Assembly (NCBI RefSeq): GCF_016405985.1
Contig: NZ_JAEFCF010000013.1
Location: 1 to 64,000 of the forward strand
Direction of reading: 5' to 3'
DNA from: Paracoccus sp. IB05
Lineage (GTDB): Bacteria; Pseudomonadota; Alphaproteobacteria; Rhodobacterales; Rhodobacteraceae
DNA: 64,000 nucleotides
A program made the translations under genes and the position numbers. Under the pieces are notes generated by a model. The model searched no databases. It saw only the letters and a list, made by a program, of their open reading frames with translations, and had not been told where the DNA came from. Below, piece by piece: positions 54,332-62,766 of the stretch; position 1 is the first letter of the stretch, and every line of letters starts with the position of its first letter.

Positions 54332-54534
54332 ATGGCTGCCCGTCAACTGTTTCTTTCTGCCGCTCCATATTGCTGCAATGCAGAAAAATAAGCGTGTTTT
54401 GCGCTATGATGCGGAAATACCGCGAAGTTTCCCAGGTTCAGTTCTTCTGTTGTATCGTTGCATTTTTTTGTCATACTCCGGGCCCACGCCACGGCAACAC
54501 GCCCCGGCGTGTCCGCCCCCGCACATGCCCCGGA

Positions 54535-55593
54535 GTGAAGCCCCTGACCGACCGTCCATCCACTCCTGCCGATCCGCTGTTGCGCCGCGCCGGTGGCCGG
54601 GCAAAAGCCCGCCCGACCCTGCGCACCATTGCGGCCGAGACCGGGCTGGCGGTCACCACCGTGTCGCGGGCTCTGGCGCTGGACCCGCAGATCAAGGCCT
54701 CGACGCGTGATCTGGTCAGGGCAGCGGCAGACCGGCTTGGCTATGTGCCTGATCGCGCGGCACAAAGACTGCGCACCGGGCGCACGCGGGTGGTGCAGCT
54801 GGTGCTGAACCTCGACCATGAATTCCTCGGCTTCACCCATGAGCTGATCGGCGGCCTGTCTGATGCGCTGACGGGCACCGGCTATTCCGTGACGATCTTC
54901 CCCGATATCCTCGGCAGCGACCGGCTGTCCTCGGTCCGCCGTATCGTCGAGGCGCGGCTGGGCGACGGCGTCATCTTCAACCGGACCGAGCCCTTTGACC
55001 CGCGGGTGCGCTACCTGCTGGAACAGGGTTTTCCCTTTGTCAGCCATGGCCGCACCGAGTTTTCCACCCCCCACCCCTGGGTCGATTACGACAACGAAGC
55101 CTTCGCCCGTATCGCGGTCGAGCGACTGATCGCCCGGGGCCGCAAACGCCTGATGATCGTGCTGCCACCGGCGAATTTCTCTTTCGCGCAGCATCTTCGC
55201 TGGGGGGCTGTGGCGGCGGCAAAGGCGGCGGGCATCAGCTGCGAGATTCCCGAAGCGATCAGCCTCGACACTTCCGCGGCTGAGACCATGGCCTGGCTGC
55301 GCCAGCGCCTGTCGCAGCCGGACCGCCCCGATGGTATCATCGGCGTGGGCGAGGTCTCGGCCATGGCCGCGCTGGCCGCGATCAGCGATTGCGGGCTGGT
55401 GCCCGGGCGCGAGATCGATGTCGTGGCCAAGCGCGCCTCGGCGATTTTCGATCTGATGCGGCCCCGGATCGACACGATGGTCGAAGATCTCCGCCTTGCC
55501 GGGCGCAGCATGGGCGAGATGCTCTTGCGCGCGATGGCGGGCGAGGAGCCATCGCGCCTTCAGGTCCTGCATCAGCCGCTGGTCGATTTCTGA
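54535..55593 (+). CDS. LacI-family transcriptional regulator, divergent from the sugar operon
   Basis: A 352-residue repressor with helix-turn-helix TLRTIAAETGLAVTTVSRAL at residues about 22-42, the hinge DRLGYVPDRAAQRL, and a sensor domain. I placed the start at GTG 54535, the last start that keeps the whole HTH; the open frame continues far upstream but only as an antisense-like run. No strong ribosome site precedes it, so the start is uncertain. It probably binds ATTGAAACGTTACAAT and controls the operon starting at 54275. Confidence 0.82.
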   Translation: MKPLTDRPSTPADPLLRRAGGRAKARPTLRTIAAETGLAVTTVSRALALDPQIKASTRDLVRAAADRLGYVPDRAAQRLRTGRTRVVQLVLNLDHEFLGFTHELIGGLSDALTGTGYSVTIFPDILGSDRLSSVRRIVEARLGDGVIFNRTEPFDPRVRYLLEQGFPFVSHGRTEFSTPHPWVDYDNEAFARIAVERLIARGRKRLMIVLPPANFSFAQHLRWGAVAAAKAAGISCEIPEAISLDTSAAETMAWLRQRLSQPDRPDGIIGVGEVSAMAALAAISDCGLVPGREIDVVAKRASAIFDLMRPRIDTMVEDLRLAGRSMGEMLLRAMAGEEPSRLQVLHQPLVDF

Positions 55594-55598
55594 CCGCA

Positions 55599-57116
55599 TC
55601 AGCGCACCCAGTTCGCCCGCGTGCGGCCAATGCGCATGACCACCGATTTCGGTTCCAGATATTCCTCAAGCCCGTAGCGGCCGTTTTCACGGCCCAGGCC
55701 CGATTGTTTCATGCCGCCGAAGGTGACTTCGGGGAAGCCATCCATCCAGGTATTTGTCCAGATCGTGCCGGCTTCGACGCGGCGGGCGAAGGCGAGACAG
55801 ATATGGACATTCTCGCTCCAGACCCCGGCAGAGAGCCCATAGCTGCCGTCATTTGCCAGCGCGATGGCCTCGTCGAGCGTGCGGAAGGTCTGGACGGCGA
55901 GAACCGGACCGAAGACCTCTTCGCGGGCGATGGCCATGTCGGGGGTGACGCCGGTGACGATGGTCGGGCCGTAGAAATCGCCGCTGAGCCCCGGGATGGA
56001 GATTGCTTCGCCACCCATCGCAAGCTGCGCGCCGGCTTTGATCGCCTCTTTCACATAGAGGTCGATCTTGCCCAGATGCGCGGGCGAGACGATGGCGCCG
56101 ACCTGGGTTGCCTCGTCCAGCGGGTCGCCAAAGGCGACACGCCGCGAGAGTTCGGCAACTTTGGCGGTAAAGGTTCCGGCGATGTCTTCATGTACAATGA
56201 TCCGGCTGCCGGAATTGCAGCATTCGCCGGCGTTGAAATACACACCAAAGGCTACGGCATCGGCGGCAGCGTCGAGATCGGCATCGGGGAAGATCACCTG
56301 CGGGTTCTTGCCGCCCAGCTCCAGCGCGACCTTTTTGAGCGTAGCTGAGGCCGCCGCCTGGATCGACCGCCCCACCAGCGTCGAGCCGGTGAAGCTGATC
56401 ATATTCACCTCCGGGTGCGAAGCCATCAGGCTGCCCACCGGCTCGCCATGGCCCAGCACGATATTGACCACCCCCGGCGGCAGGCCCGCCTCGATCAGGA
56501 TCTCACCGAGGATCACTGTGGTCGAAGGGGTGATTTCGGACGGTTTCACCACGCAAGAGCAGCCCGCAGCCAGCGCGAAGGGGAGCTTTTGACCAAGGAT
56601 CCAGAACGGGAAGTTCCAGGGCGTGATGATCGAGACCACGCCGATCGGTTCTTTCAGCACCATGGCCAGCATATCGGGGCCAAGGCTGTTATGGCTGTCC
56701 CCATGCAGCGTGCGCGCCAGCGCTGCTGCATAGCGCCAGAGATCGGCGGCGCCCGAGACCTCGCCCCGCGCCTGGGCGATGGGCTTGCCGGTCTCGAGAC
56801 ATTCGAGCAGCGTCATCTCGTCGACGCGCGTGGCGATCAGATCGGCGACGCGGATCAGGACTGCGGCGCGGTCTTTACCGGAAAGCCGCGACCAGCGTCC
56901 GTCGTCAAACGCCGCCCGGGCCGCCCGGATCGCGGCCTCGGTTTCCGCATGGCCGCCCTTGGCATGGCGGCTGACGAGGGTGCCATGGGCGGGGGAGTGG
57001 CGCTCGAATTGATCCGCGCTCTCATGCCAGGTGCCGTCGATCAGGTGGCGGCCATGAAAGGGCAGGGCGGAAAGGTCGGCTGTTCGCACGGCGGGGATCA
57101 GGGTCAGGTCTTGCAT
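55599..57116 (-). CDS. NAD(P)-dependent aldehyde dehydrogenase
   Basis: A 505-residue enzyme of the ALDH superfamily. The catalytic Glu266 is in VALELGGKNPQ and Cys300 in YFNAGECCNSGSR. The NAD-binding region holds TPWNFPFWILGQKLPFALAA. It probably oxidises a CoA-independent aldehyde, and the C-terminus ends GLEEYLEPKSVVMRIG. The start overlaps nothing; it lies one base past the enoyl-CoA hydratase stop. The closest families oxidise betaine, gamma-aminobutyraldehyde or related aldehydes, and the substrate is not decided. Confidence 0.88.
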   Translation of the reverse strand: MQDLTLIPAVRTADLSALPFHGRHLIDGTWHESADQFERHSPAHGTLVSRHAKGGHAETEAAIRAARAAFDDGRWSRLSGKDRAAVLIRVADLIATRVDEMTLLECLETGKPIAQARGEVSGAADLWRYAAALARTLHGDSHNSLGPDMLAMVLKEPIGVVSIITPWNFPFWILGQKLPFALAAGCSCVVKPSEITPSTTVILGEILIEAGLPPGVVNIVLGHGEPVGSLMASHPEVNMISFTGSTLVGRSIQAAASATLKKVALELGGKNPQVIFPDADLDAAADAVAFGVYFNAGECCNSGSRIIVHEDIAGTFTAKVAELSRRVAFGDPLDEATQVGAIVSPAHLGKIDLYVKEAIKAGAQLAMGGEAISIPGLSGDFYGPTIVTGVTPDMAIAREEVFGPVLAVQTFRTLDEAIALANDGSYGLSAGVWSENVHICLAFARRVEAGTIWTNTWMDGFPEVTFGGMKQSGLGRENGRYGLEEYLEPKSVVMRIGRTRANWVR

Positions 57117-57117
57117 A

Positions 57118-57882
57118 TCATTGCCCGCTGAAAATGGGTTTGCGTTTTTCTGCGAAAGAGGCGACGCCTTCGCTGCGGTCCTCACTGGCGGCGATGGCGG
57201 CAGAGCCGAGCGCCTCGATCAGCGCGCCCTTGTCTTCGCCGCGACCGGCGAGGATCATCTGTTTCGCGACCTCGGTCGCGCGGGGAGACAGCGTTACGGC
57301 GCGGGCGGCTATTTCCAGCGCGGTTGCGCGCGGATCATGTGCGATTTCTGCAATAAACCCCAGGTTATGGGCCCGTTCAGCAGCGATCCTTCGTCCGAAA
57401 AGTGACATTTCCCGCAAGACCGGTTCCGGCAGCAACCGCGCGAGCCGCTGTGTTCCCGACCAGCCTGGCACAATGCCGATGCCGGTTTCCGGCAGGGCAA
57501 TCGTGGCGCCCGGCGCCATCACGCGGATGTCGCAGGCGGCCGCCAGCTCCAGTCCGCCGCCAAAGGCGTGGCCCTCCATCACGGCAATCGTCGGCTGCGC
57601 CAGTCGCGCCAGCCGGTCGAATAACCGATGTCCGCCACGCACCCAATGGCGGGCGAAATCGCGAGGGCTCAGCGCGCCCCAGCCGGTGATGTCGGCGCCC
57701 GAGCAAAAGCATTTCCCCGGCGTCGCGGTGACCAGCACCACGCGGGCCTCACTATGTTCGATCACATCGAGATGGGTGGCGAATTGCGCCAGCATATCTG
57801 CGGTGAAACAATTCAGCTTTGCCGGATTGTCGAGCCGGATTTCGGCCAGGGGGCCATTGAGGGTCAGATGGACCGCGCTCAT
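57118..57882 (-). CDS. Enoyl-CoA hydratase/isomerase family protein
   Basis: A 254-residue crotonase-fold protein. ADITGWGALSPRDFARHWVR and AVMEGHAFGGGLELAAACDI carry the oxyanion-hole backbone. PETGIGIVPGWSGTQRLARL contains one Glu typical of hydratases. The second catalytic acid aligns near there, but I could not fix it. The ATG overlaps the CoA-transferase stop (ATGA). It could hydrate or cleave a CoA-linked intermediate. Confidence 0.88.
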   Translation of the reverse strand: MSAVHLTLNGPLAEIRLDNPAKLNCFTADMLAQFATHLDVIEHSEARVVLVTATPGKCFCSGADITGWGALSPRDFARHWVRGGHRLFDRLARLAQPTIAVMEGHAFGGGLELAAACDIRVMAPGATIALPETGIGIVPGWSGTQRLARLLPEPVLREMSLFGRRIAAERAHNLGFIAEIAHDPRATALEIAARAVTLSPRATEVAKQMILAGRGEDKGALIEALGSAAIAASEDRSEGVASFAEKRKPIFSGQ

Positions 57883-59450
57883 GGCTGCCATCCCATCGGC
57901 CCGGTGCCAAGGAGCGAGAGCGGCATCCGTTTCGCATTTTCCGCGATGCGGACGCGGCCTTTGCTCGCTGCGGTGATGTCGCGGGCGGGGTCTATCCCGG
58001 GCATGATCTCGGTGGCCGCAAGGCCTGTGGCGGTCAGCCGGATCACGCAGCGCTCGGTGATGTATAACACCTCCTGCCCCTGTTCGCGGGCGCGCGCGCC
58101 AGAAAAGGTTACATGTTCGACTTTCTCAACCATCTTGGTGAATTTGCCCGGTTTTGCGATAGAAATGCCGGATTCTGTCAAGTCGACCCCCGCACCCGCC
58201 TCGAACCAGCCCGAGAAGACGATCTTCTTCGCATGCGCCGTGATGTCGACAAACCCGCCACAGCCCGCCGTCAGATAGGGCTTTTTGCCCAGTTTCGAGA
58301 CATTGACATTGCCCTCGGTGTCCACCTCGAGGAAGGACAGGAACGACATGTCGAACCCCCCGCCCTGGAAGTAGATGAATTGCTGCGGCGAGGGGACATA
58401 GCCAAAGGCATTCGAGGCGCAGCCAAAGGCGAAGCCGGTCAGGGGCATGCCGCCCACCGCACCTTGTTCGATCGCCCAGGTCACTGCCTGGGGATGACCT
58501 TCTTCCAGCAGGATACGCGGCACCATGGCGGAAATGCCGAAACCGAGATTGGCGGTCTGGCCGCCCTTCAGCTCCATCGCGGCGCGGCGTGCGATGACTT
58601 TTTCGATTCCGTGTTCGGCTCGGGCAAAGCTTTCCCAGGGGCGCAGGATCTGGCCGGAAATCGCCGGGTCGTAATCGGTTTCCGTGGTCTGGCGCTGATG
58701 CGGATCCAGCACCACCAGATCCACCAGATGCCCCGGCACCCGGACATCATGCGGGCGCAGAGACCCCGCAGTGGTCATCCGCGAGACCTGGGCGATCACC
58801 AGACCGCCATTGTTGCGGGTGGCAATCGCCTGTTCCAGGCCGCCGAGATAGGCGCCCTCATATTCATAGGTAAGGTTGCCATTTGTGTCGGACGTGGTGG
58901 CGCGCAGCACGCAAACATCGGGAAAAATGTTCGGAAAGTGCAACCAGGTCTCGCCGCCAAATTCGGCGCGGCGGACAATCGGCTGGCTTGCGGCACGCGC
59001 ATTCATCGCGCAGCCCTCGCGGATCGGATCGACAAAAGTGTCCAGGCCCACTTTGGTCAGCACGCCGGGACGGCGCGCGGCGGCTTCGCGATGCATGTCG
59101 AACATAATCCCCGAGGGGATATTCCAGGCCGCGACCCGGTCTTCGGTGATCATCTTCCAGATCTCCGGCATCGGCAGGTTCGACCCGCCGGAGGGGTAAG
59201 ACCCCGCCAGCACACGCGCAATCAACCCGTCCTGCGCGATCCAGTCGATCCCTTTGACGCCATACATATCGCCCGCCGCGATCGGGTGCAGCATGGTGAG
59301 CCCGCGCGGATGTCCCTCCAGCCCGAAGCGCTCTCCAAGGGCCTTCAGCACGAAATCCGGGCAGCCAAGCGCCGAGGAAGAGGAGACGGTGACAGTGGCG
59401 CCGTCTTTGATACGGGCGACGGCTTCGGCGGCGGTGGCGAGCTTTGACAT
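57879..59450 (-). CDS. Acyl-CoA:acetate/3-ketoacid CoA-transferase (family I, fused subunits)
   Basis: A 523-residue enzyme carrying both alpha and beta halves of family I CoA-transferases. The N-terminal half starts ATAAEAVARIKDGATVTVSS. The catalytic Glu is in AVTWAIEQGAVGGMPLTG at about residue 330. The beta half holds FIYFQGGGFDMSFLSFLEVD and ends in the MGWQP tail. It likely activates or deactivates an acid with acetyl-CoA or a 3-keto acid. It is the second gene in a four-gene leftward set. Confidence 0.9.
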   Translation of the reverse strand: MSKLATAAEAVARIKDGATVTVSSSSALGCPDFVLKALGERFGLEGHPRGLTMLHPIAAGDMYGVKGIDWIAQDGLIARVLAGSYPSGGSNLPMPEIWKMITEDRVAAWNIPSGIMFDMHREAAARRPGVLTKVGLDTFVDPIREGCAMNARAASQPIVRRAEFGGETWLHFPNIFPDVCVLRATTSDTNGNLTYEYEGAYLGGLEQAIATRNNGGLVIAQVSRMTTAGSLRPHDVRVPGHLVDLVVLDPHQRQTTETDYDPAISGQILRPWESFARAEHGIEKVIARRAAMELKGGQTANLGFGISAMVPRILLEEGHPQAVTWAIEQGAVGGMPLTGFAFGCASNAFGYVPSPQQFIYFQGGGFDMSFLSFLEVDTEGNVNVSKLGKKPYLTAGCGGFVDITAHAKKIVFSGWFEAGAGVDLTESGISIAKPGKFTKMVEKVEHVTFSGARAREQGQEVLYITERCVIRLTATGLAATEIMPGIDPARDITAASKGRVRIAENAKRMPLSLLGTGPMGWQP

Positions 59451-59453
59451 GGT

Positions 59454-60455
59454 TCAGAGGTCCGGGAAGGTGATGGTCTGGCGCTGGCCACTCGTGGCGG
59501 CCTCGCGGATGGCGAGCGCGATGGCGAGGGATTTCACGCCGTCCTCGCCGGTGGCGGCGGGGCGGCCCTCACCGCGGGTGGCGGCGATGAATTCGGCGGT
59601 GCCGGTGGTGTAGAGAGCGGTGGCGGGGAAGGCGATCTCTTCGCGGCCCAGAGCTCTCACCAGCTCCACCCGGCCCTGCGGCTTTTGCGTCATCACGCCG
59701 GGTGCGAAAATCGAGCCTTCGGTGCCATGCACCTCCAGCCCGGAGCCGGCGAAGGGATGGGTAAAGCTCTCATGGCTTTGCACCATGGCGCCCGATTGCA
59801 TCTGCCAGACCGACATGGCGGAATCTTCGACCCCCTGACCCATGCCCGAGGCCGACATGCCGGCAACGACCGAGATGGGGTCCTCATTAAGCAAAAATCG
59901 CACCGTATCAGCGTCATGCACGGTGATATCCGGGATCACCCCGCCCCCTGCCGCAGGATTGTCGATCCGCCAGCCCCGGAGATGCGGCGGCAGATGCACC
60001 GCATGGAACAGGCGCATCGACAGCACCCGCCCGATCCGGCCCGAGGCGATCAGCGCCCGTATGGCGCGATGGCTGCCCGAACAGCGCAGATGGTGGTTGG
60101 TGGCGAAAGTGACCCCGACCGCGCGCGCCGCCCGGACCATTTCTGCCGCGTCAGCAACCGTCATGGCGAGCGGCTTTTCGCACAGCACATGTTTGCCGGC
60201 CGCAATCGCCGCCATGGCCTGGCCGTGGTGTTGTTCATTGGTGGTCGAGATATAGACCGCATCGGTCTGCGGATCGGCAAGCGCGGTGGCGAGGTCGGTA
60301 TCGGCATGGGGGATCGCGTGGCGCGCGGCATAGTCGCGGCCGCGCCTGACCGAAGAACTGACCAGGCGCCGGACCTCGCCGCCGGGCTGGGCGCGAAAGG
60401 CCGGGATCATATATTCGGCGGCAATCGTGCTTGCCCCAACCACCGTCCAGCGCAT
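59454..60455 (-). CDS. Gfo/Idh/MocA family oxidoreductase
   Basis: A 333-residue NAD(P)-dependent sugar/cyclitol dehydrogenase. The Rossmann start is MRWTVVGASTIAAEYMIPAF. The catalytic-Lys motif is CEKPLAMTVADAAEM, and His in PDITVHDADTVRFLL fits the second half of the active site. Members act on inositol, glucose or amino-sugars. The gene is the first of the leftward set with the CoA-transferase, hydratase and aldehyde dehydrogenase. Confidence 0.88.
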   Translation of the reverse strand: MRWTVVGASTIAAEYMIPAFRAQPGGEVRRLVSSSVRRGRDYAARHAIPHADTDLATALADPQTDAVYISTTNEQHHGQAMAAIAAGKHVLCEKPLAMTVADAAEMVRAARAVGVTFATNHHLRCSGSHRAIRALIASGRIGRVLSMRLFHAVHLPPHLRGWRIDNPAAGGGVIPDITVHDADTVRFLLNEDPISVVAGMSASGMGQGVEDSAMSVWQMQSGAMVQSHESFTHPFAGSGLEVHGTEGSIFAPGVMTQKPQGRVELVRALGREEIAFPATALYTTGTAEFIAATRGEGRPAATGEDGVKSLAIALAIREAATSGQRQTITFPDL

Positions 60456-60515
60456 ACCAGCCTCCGCTCCGGATTGCGGGCCCTGTGTCGGCGATGCCTC
60501 AGATGAGAATCAACC

Positions 60516-60546
60516 TGGACCGTTCCAATTAATATGGAACGTTCTA
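60516..60546. promoter_or_regulatory. Two tandem LacI-type operator-like palindromes
   Basis: TGGACCGTTCCA (60516-60527) and TGGAACGTTCTA (60535-60546) are near-palindromes with the same central CGTT and centres 19 bases apart. They lie 61-91 bases upstream of the Gfo/Idh/MocA start. The spacing puts them on roughly the same face of the DNA helix. The cognate LacI protein is not determined. Confidence 0.6.
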
Positions 60547-60660
60547 AATTCTCTGTCAATCTCGCTGAACCGGCCTGGAGTTCCGGTCTTGTTACAAAAA
60601 CTTCACGGGGGTGTTTCGCATCGCCGGGATATAACGCGGGCATATGCCCTGGGGATTGAT

Positions 60661-61521
60661 GTGACCGAAGCCGCAACGCCCATGCCCGTCCTTTCGCCGG
60701 ACACCAGCTGCGAGGACGCCTTTGGTCAGCTGATCATCGGCTGCTGCGCCGCGCTCGACCGCCAGCTGGCGGTTTTTCTGGAAACCGAAGACGAAAGCGG
60801 CCCGCATAAGGCCCGGGTCGCGCTGCGCCGGCTGACGACGGCGCTGGACGCTTTCGCGCCGATCCTCAGGCGCAAACAGGCGGGGCAGGTGCGGTCAGCC
60901 GCAAAACGGCTGTTCCGGGCCCTTGGCGAGGTGCGCGATGCCGATGTCTTCCTCGCCTCGCATCCGGGCGACAGCGGAGCGCTCGGGCGCCGTACGCTGG
61001 AGATCCGCCGCAAGACCCGCAAGATGTTGCGCGACAGCAAGGCGGTCGGTTTCGCGCCTGGGCTTTTGAAGCTTTACGGCTCGCAGGAGCTGTTCAAACA
61101 GAACCGCCGCAGCCAGATCGTACGGGCCGCGCCGGTGCGCCTGCTCGCCGGGCTGGTGATGGGGGATGCCTGGCGCGTCGCGCGCAGCCATGGCGATGAC
61201 CCCGCGAAGATGGAAGAGGTCGCGCGGCATGATTTCCGCAAGGATCTGAAGACTTTGCGCTATCTGGGCGAGTTCTTCCAGGACTTCTGGCCGGTGGAAG
61301 GCTGGCAGCTGTTCCTGGCCCGGATGCAGGAATTGCAGGATGAGCTGGGCCTGCTGAATGACCTTGCCAATGCGCGGCAAAAGGGGCGCGAGGGCGAGCG
61401 CACAGAGGTCACCGCGGCGCTGAAACGCGCCACCGGGCTTTGGGCCGCGCTCAGCACGATGCCGCCATTCTGGCTGCCGGTTGCGCCCCCGGCTGCGGCT
61501 GATCCGGAACCCGATCTCTGA
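60661..61521 (+). CDS. CHAD domain protein
   Basis: A 286-residue helical protein. The CHAD family is recognised by GPHKARVALRRLTTALDAFA and, later, ARHDFRKDLKTLRYLGEFFQ, with conserved His and basic residues. CHAD proteins bind polyphosphate in several bacteria. I chose GTG at 60661 with GGGGATT upstream, because the open frame upstream is not family-like. It is divergent from the Gfo gene. Confidence 0.82.
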   Translation: MTEAATPMPVLSPDTSCEDAFGQLIIGCCAALDRQLAVFLETEDESGPHKARVALRRLTTALDAFAPILRRKQAGQVRSAAKRLFRALGEVRDADVFLASHPGDSGALGRRTLEIRRKTRKMLRDSKAVGFAPGLLKLYGSQELFKQNRRSQIVRAAPVRLLAGLVMGDAWRVARSHGDDPAKMEEVARHDFRKDLKTLRYLGEFFQDFWPVEGWQLFLARMQELQDELGLLNDLANARQKGREGERTEVTAALKRATGLWAALSTMPPFWLPVAPPAAADPEPDL

Positions 61522-61528
61522 CCCGGGG

Positions 61529-62302
61529 TCAGGCGTTCAGAAAGACGCGGACCGTTTCTTCGAATTCACGCGGCTTTTCGGCATGCAGCCAATGGCCGGC
61601 GCCGGGCAGTTTCGCGAAACGCGCATGCGGGAACAGCGCGCGGATCGTTTCGCGATGTTCGGGGCGGACGTAATGGCTTTCGGCGCCGGTCAGGAAAAGG
61701 GTCGGGCCGTCGAAATGGCCTTCCGTCCCCGGCCAGCCGATGATCTTTGCCATATCGCGTTCGAGGACATCGAGGTTGAGCCGCCAGACCGGCCCGCCTG
61801 CCGCCTTAAGATCCAGCGATTGCAGGAAAAACGCCCGCAAGGCCGGGTCATCGACAAGGGCCTGGAGCCGCCGGTCGGCCTCGCCGCGCGAGGTCAGGCC
61901 GGTCAGATCCAGCCCCCGCATCGCGTGGATATGCGGGCTTTGATCGTGCGTATAGGCGACCGGCGCGATATCGGCGACGATCAGGCGGCGGATCAGCGCG
62001 GCTTTGGTCAGGGCCAGCTGCATCGCCGCCTTGCCGCCCATGGAATGACCCAGAAGATCGACCTTACCGCCAAGGCTTTCGATCACTTCGGCCAGATCCC
62101 CGGCCATCGACGGGTAATCCTGGATCCCGGCGCGCGGGCTTTCGCCATGGTTGCGCATATCCACCGCCACCACATCGCGCCGGTCGGCCAGCCGGCGTGC
62201 AATCGCGCCCCAGTTGCGCGCCGAGCCAAACAGGCCATGCACAATCAGGAGCGGCACAGAGCCATCGGGGGCTGAAGCGGGGTGACGGACTGTTGCAAGC
62301 AT
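61529..62302 (-). CDS. Alpha/beta hydrolase (YbfF-like esterase)
   Basis: A 257-residue esterase. It has the start LLIVHGLFGSARNWGAI, nucleophile elbow GHSMGG, the acid in the usual place near TGAESHYVRPEH and the His in GAGHWLHAEKP. YbfF and its relatives hydrolyse short acyl-CoA or esters. The ATG at 62302 follows GGAAA, and an ATG at 62314 is also possible. It converges with the CHAD gene with a seven-base gap. Confidence 0.88.
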   Translation of the reverse strand: MLATVRHPASAPDGSVPLLIVHGLFGSARNWGAIARRLADRRDVVAVDMRNHGESPRAGIQDYPSMAGDLAEVIESLGGKVDLLGHSMGGKAAMQLALTKAALIRRLIVADIAPVAYTHDQSPHIHAMRGLDLTGLTSRGEADRRLQALVDDPALRAFFLQSLDLKAAGGPVWRLNLDVLERDMAKIIGWPGTEGHFDGPTLFLTGAESHYVRPEHRETIRALFPHARFAKLPGAGHWLHAEKPREFEETVRVFLNA

Positions 62303-62397
62303 GAACGTTTCCATATCGAAACGAATTGTCCCGAACCAGAGCTGTTGCGAAAACCTCAGGTAAAACGGATAATTTCCGCAGATTGTGAGGACAGATC

Positions 62398-62766
62398 ATG
62401 AGCGCGGTCACCATCCGCCAGATGGCCGGCAGGGTCGAAGAGCTGCTCGTCGAGCGGGTCGGCGCGCGTGGGCGCGATTTCGATCAGAAGCTGCGTCATG
62501 CCGGGCGCAGATTGCCGCGCCGCGTTCGCAAATCGGCTGCGGCGCTCGCCCAGGCAGCGAATATGACCCAAAACCCAAGGCTGCATGCGCAGATTGATGA
62601 GGGCTCTGTCGCCCGCGATTACGATATCTGTCTGCGCTACCTCTCGCCGCTGGCGCGGGGAGAAGGGCGCCGGGGGCGTGGCAGTGTGCTTACCTCGATT
62701 GCCTTCTCTCTGATTGTGGTTGCAGCGGGGTTTGTGGGCTTTCTGATGTGGCGCGGGCTGATCTGA
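62398..62766 (+). CDS. Small membrane-anchored protein of unknown function
   Basis: A 122-residue protein. The first 75 residues are strongly basic and helical (MAGRVEELLVERVGARGRDF), and the C-terminus is one membrane helix (IAFSLIVVAAGFVGFLMWRG). I recall similar short proteins from Rhodobacteraceae, with no known function. Its last 77 bases overlap the end of the DUF817 gene on the other strand. Confidence 0.6.
   Translation: MSAVTIRQMAGRVEELLVERVGARGRDFDQKLRHAGRRLPRRVRKSAAALAQAANMTQNPRLHAQIDEGSVARDYDICLRYLSPLARGEGRRGRGSVLTSIAFSLIVVAAGFVGFLMWRGLI

Noticed and set aside
53668-54534. Upstream extension of the divergent LacI frame into the binding-protein gene
   Set aside because: The extension runs antisense through the binding-protein gene, and the LacI helix-turn-helix lies just after the GTG at 54535.
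60427-60660. N-terminal extension of the CHAD gene frame
   Set aside because: The extension crosses the operator-like palindromes and has no family similarity. GTG at 60661 is the better start.
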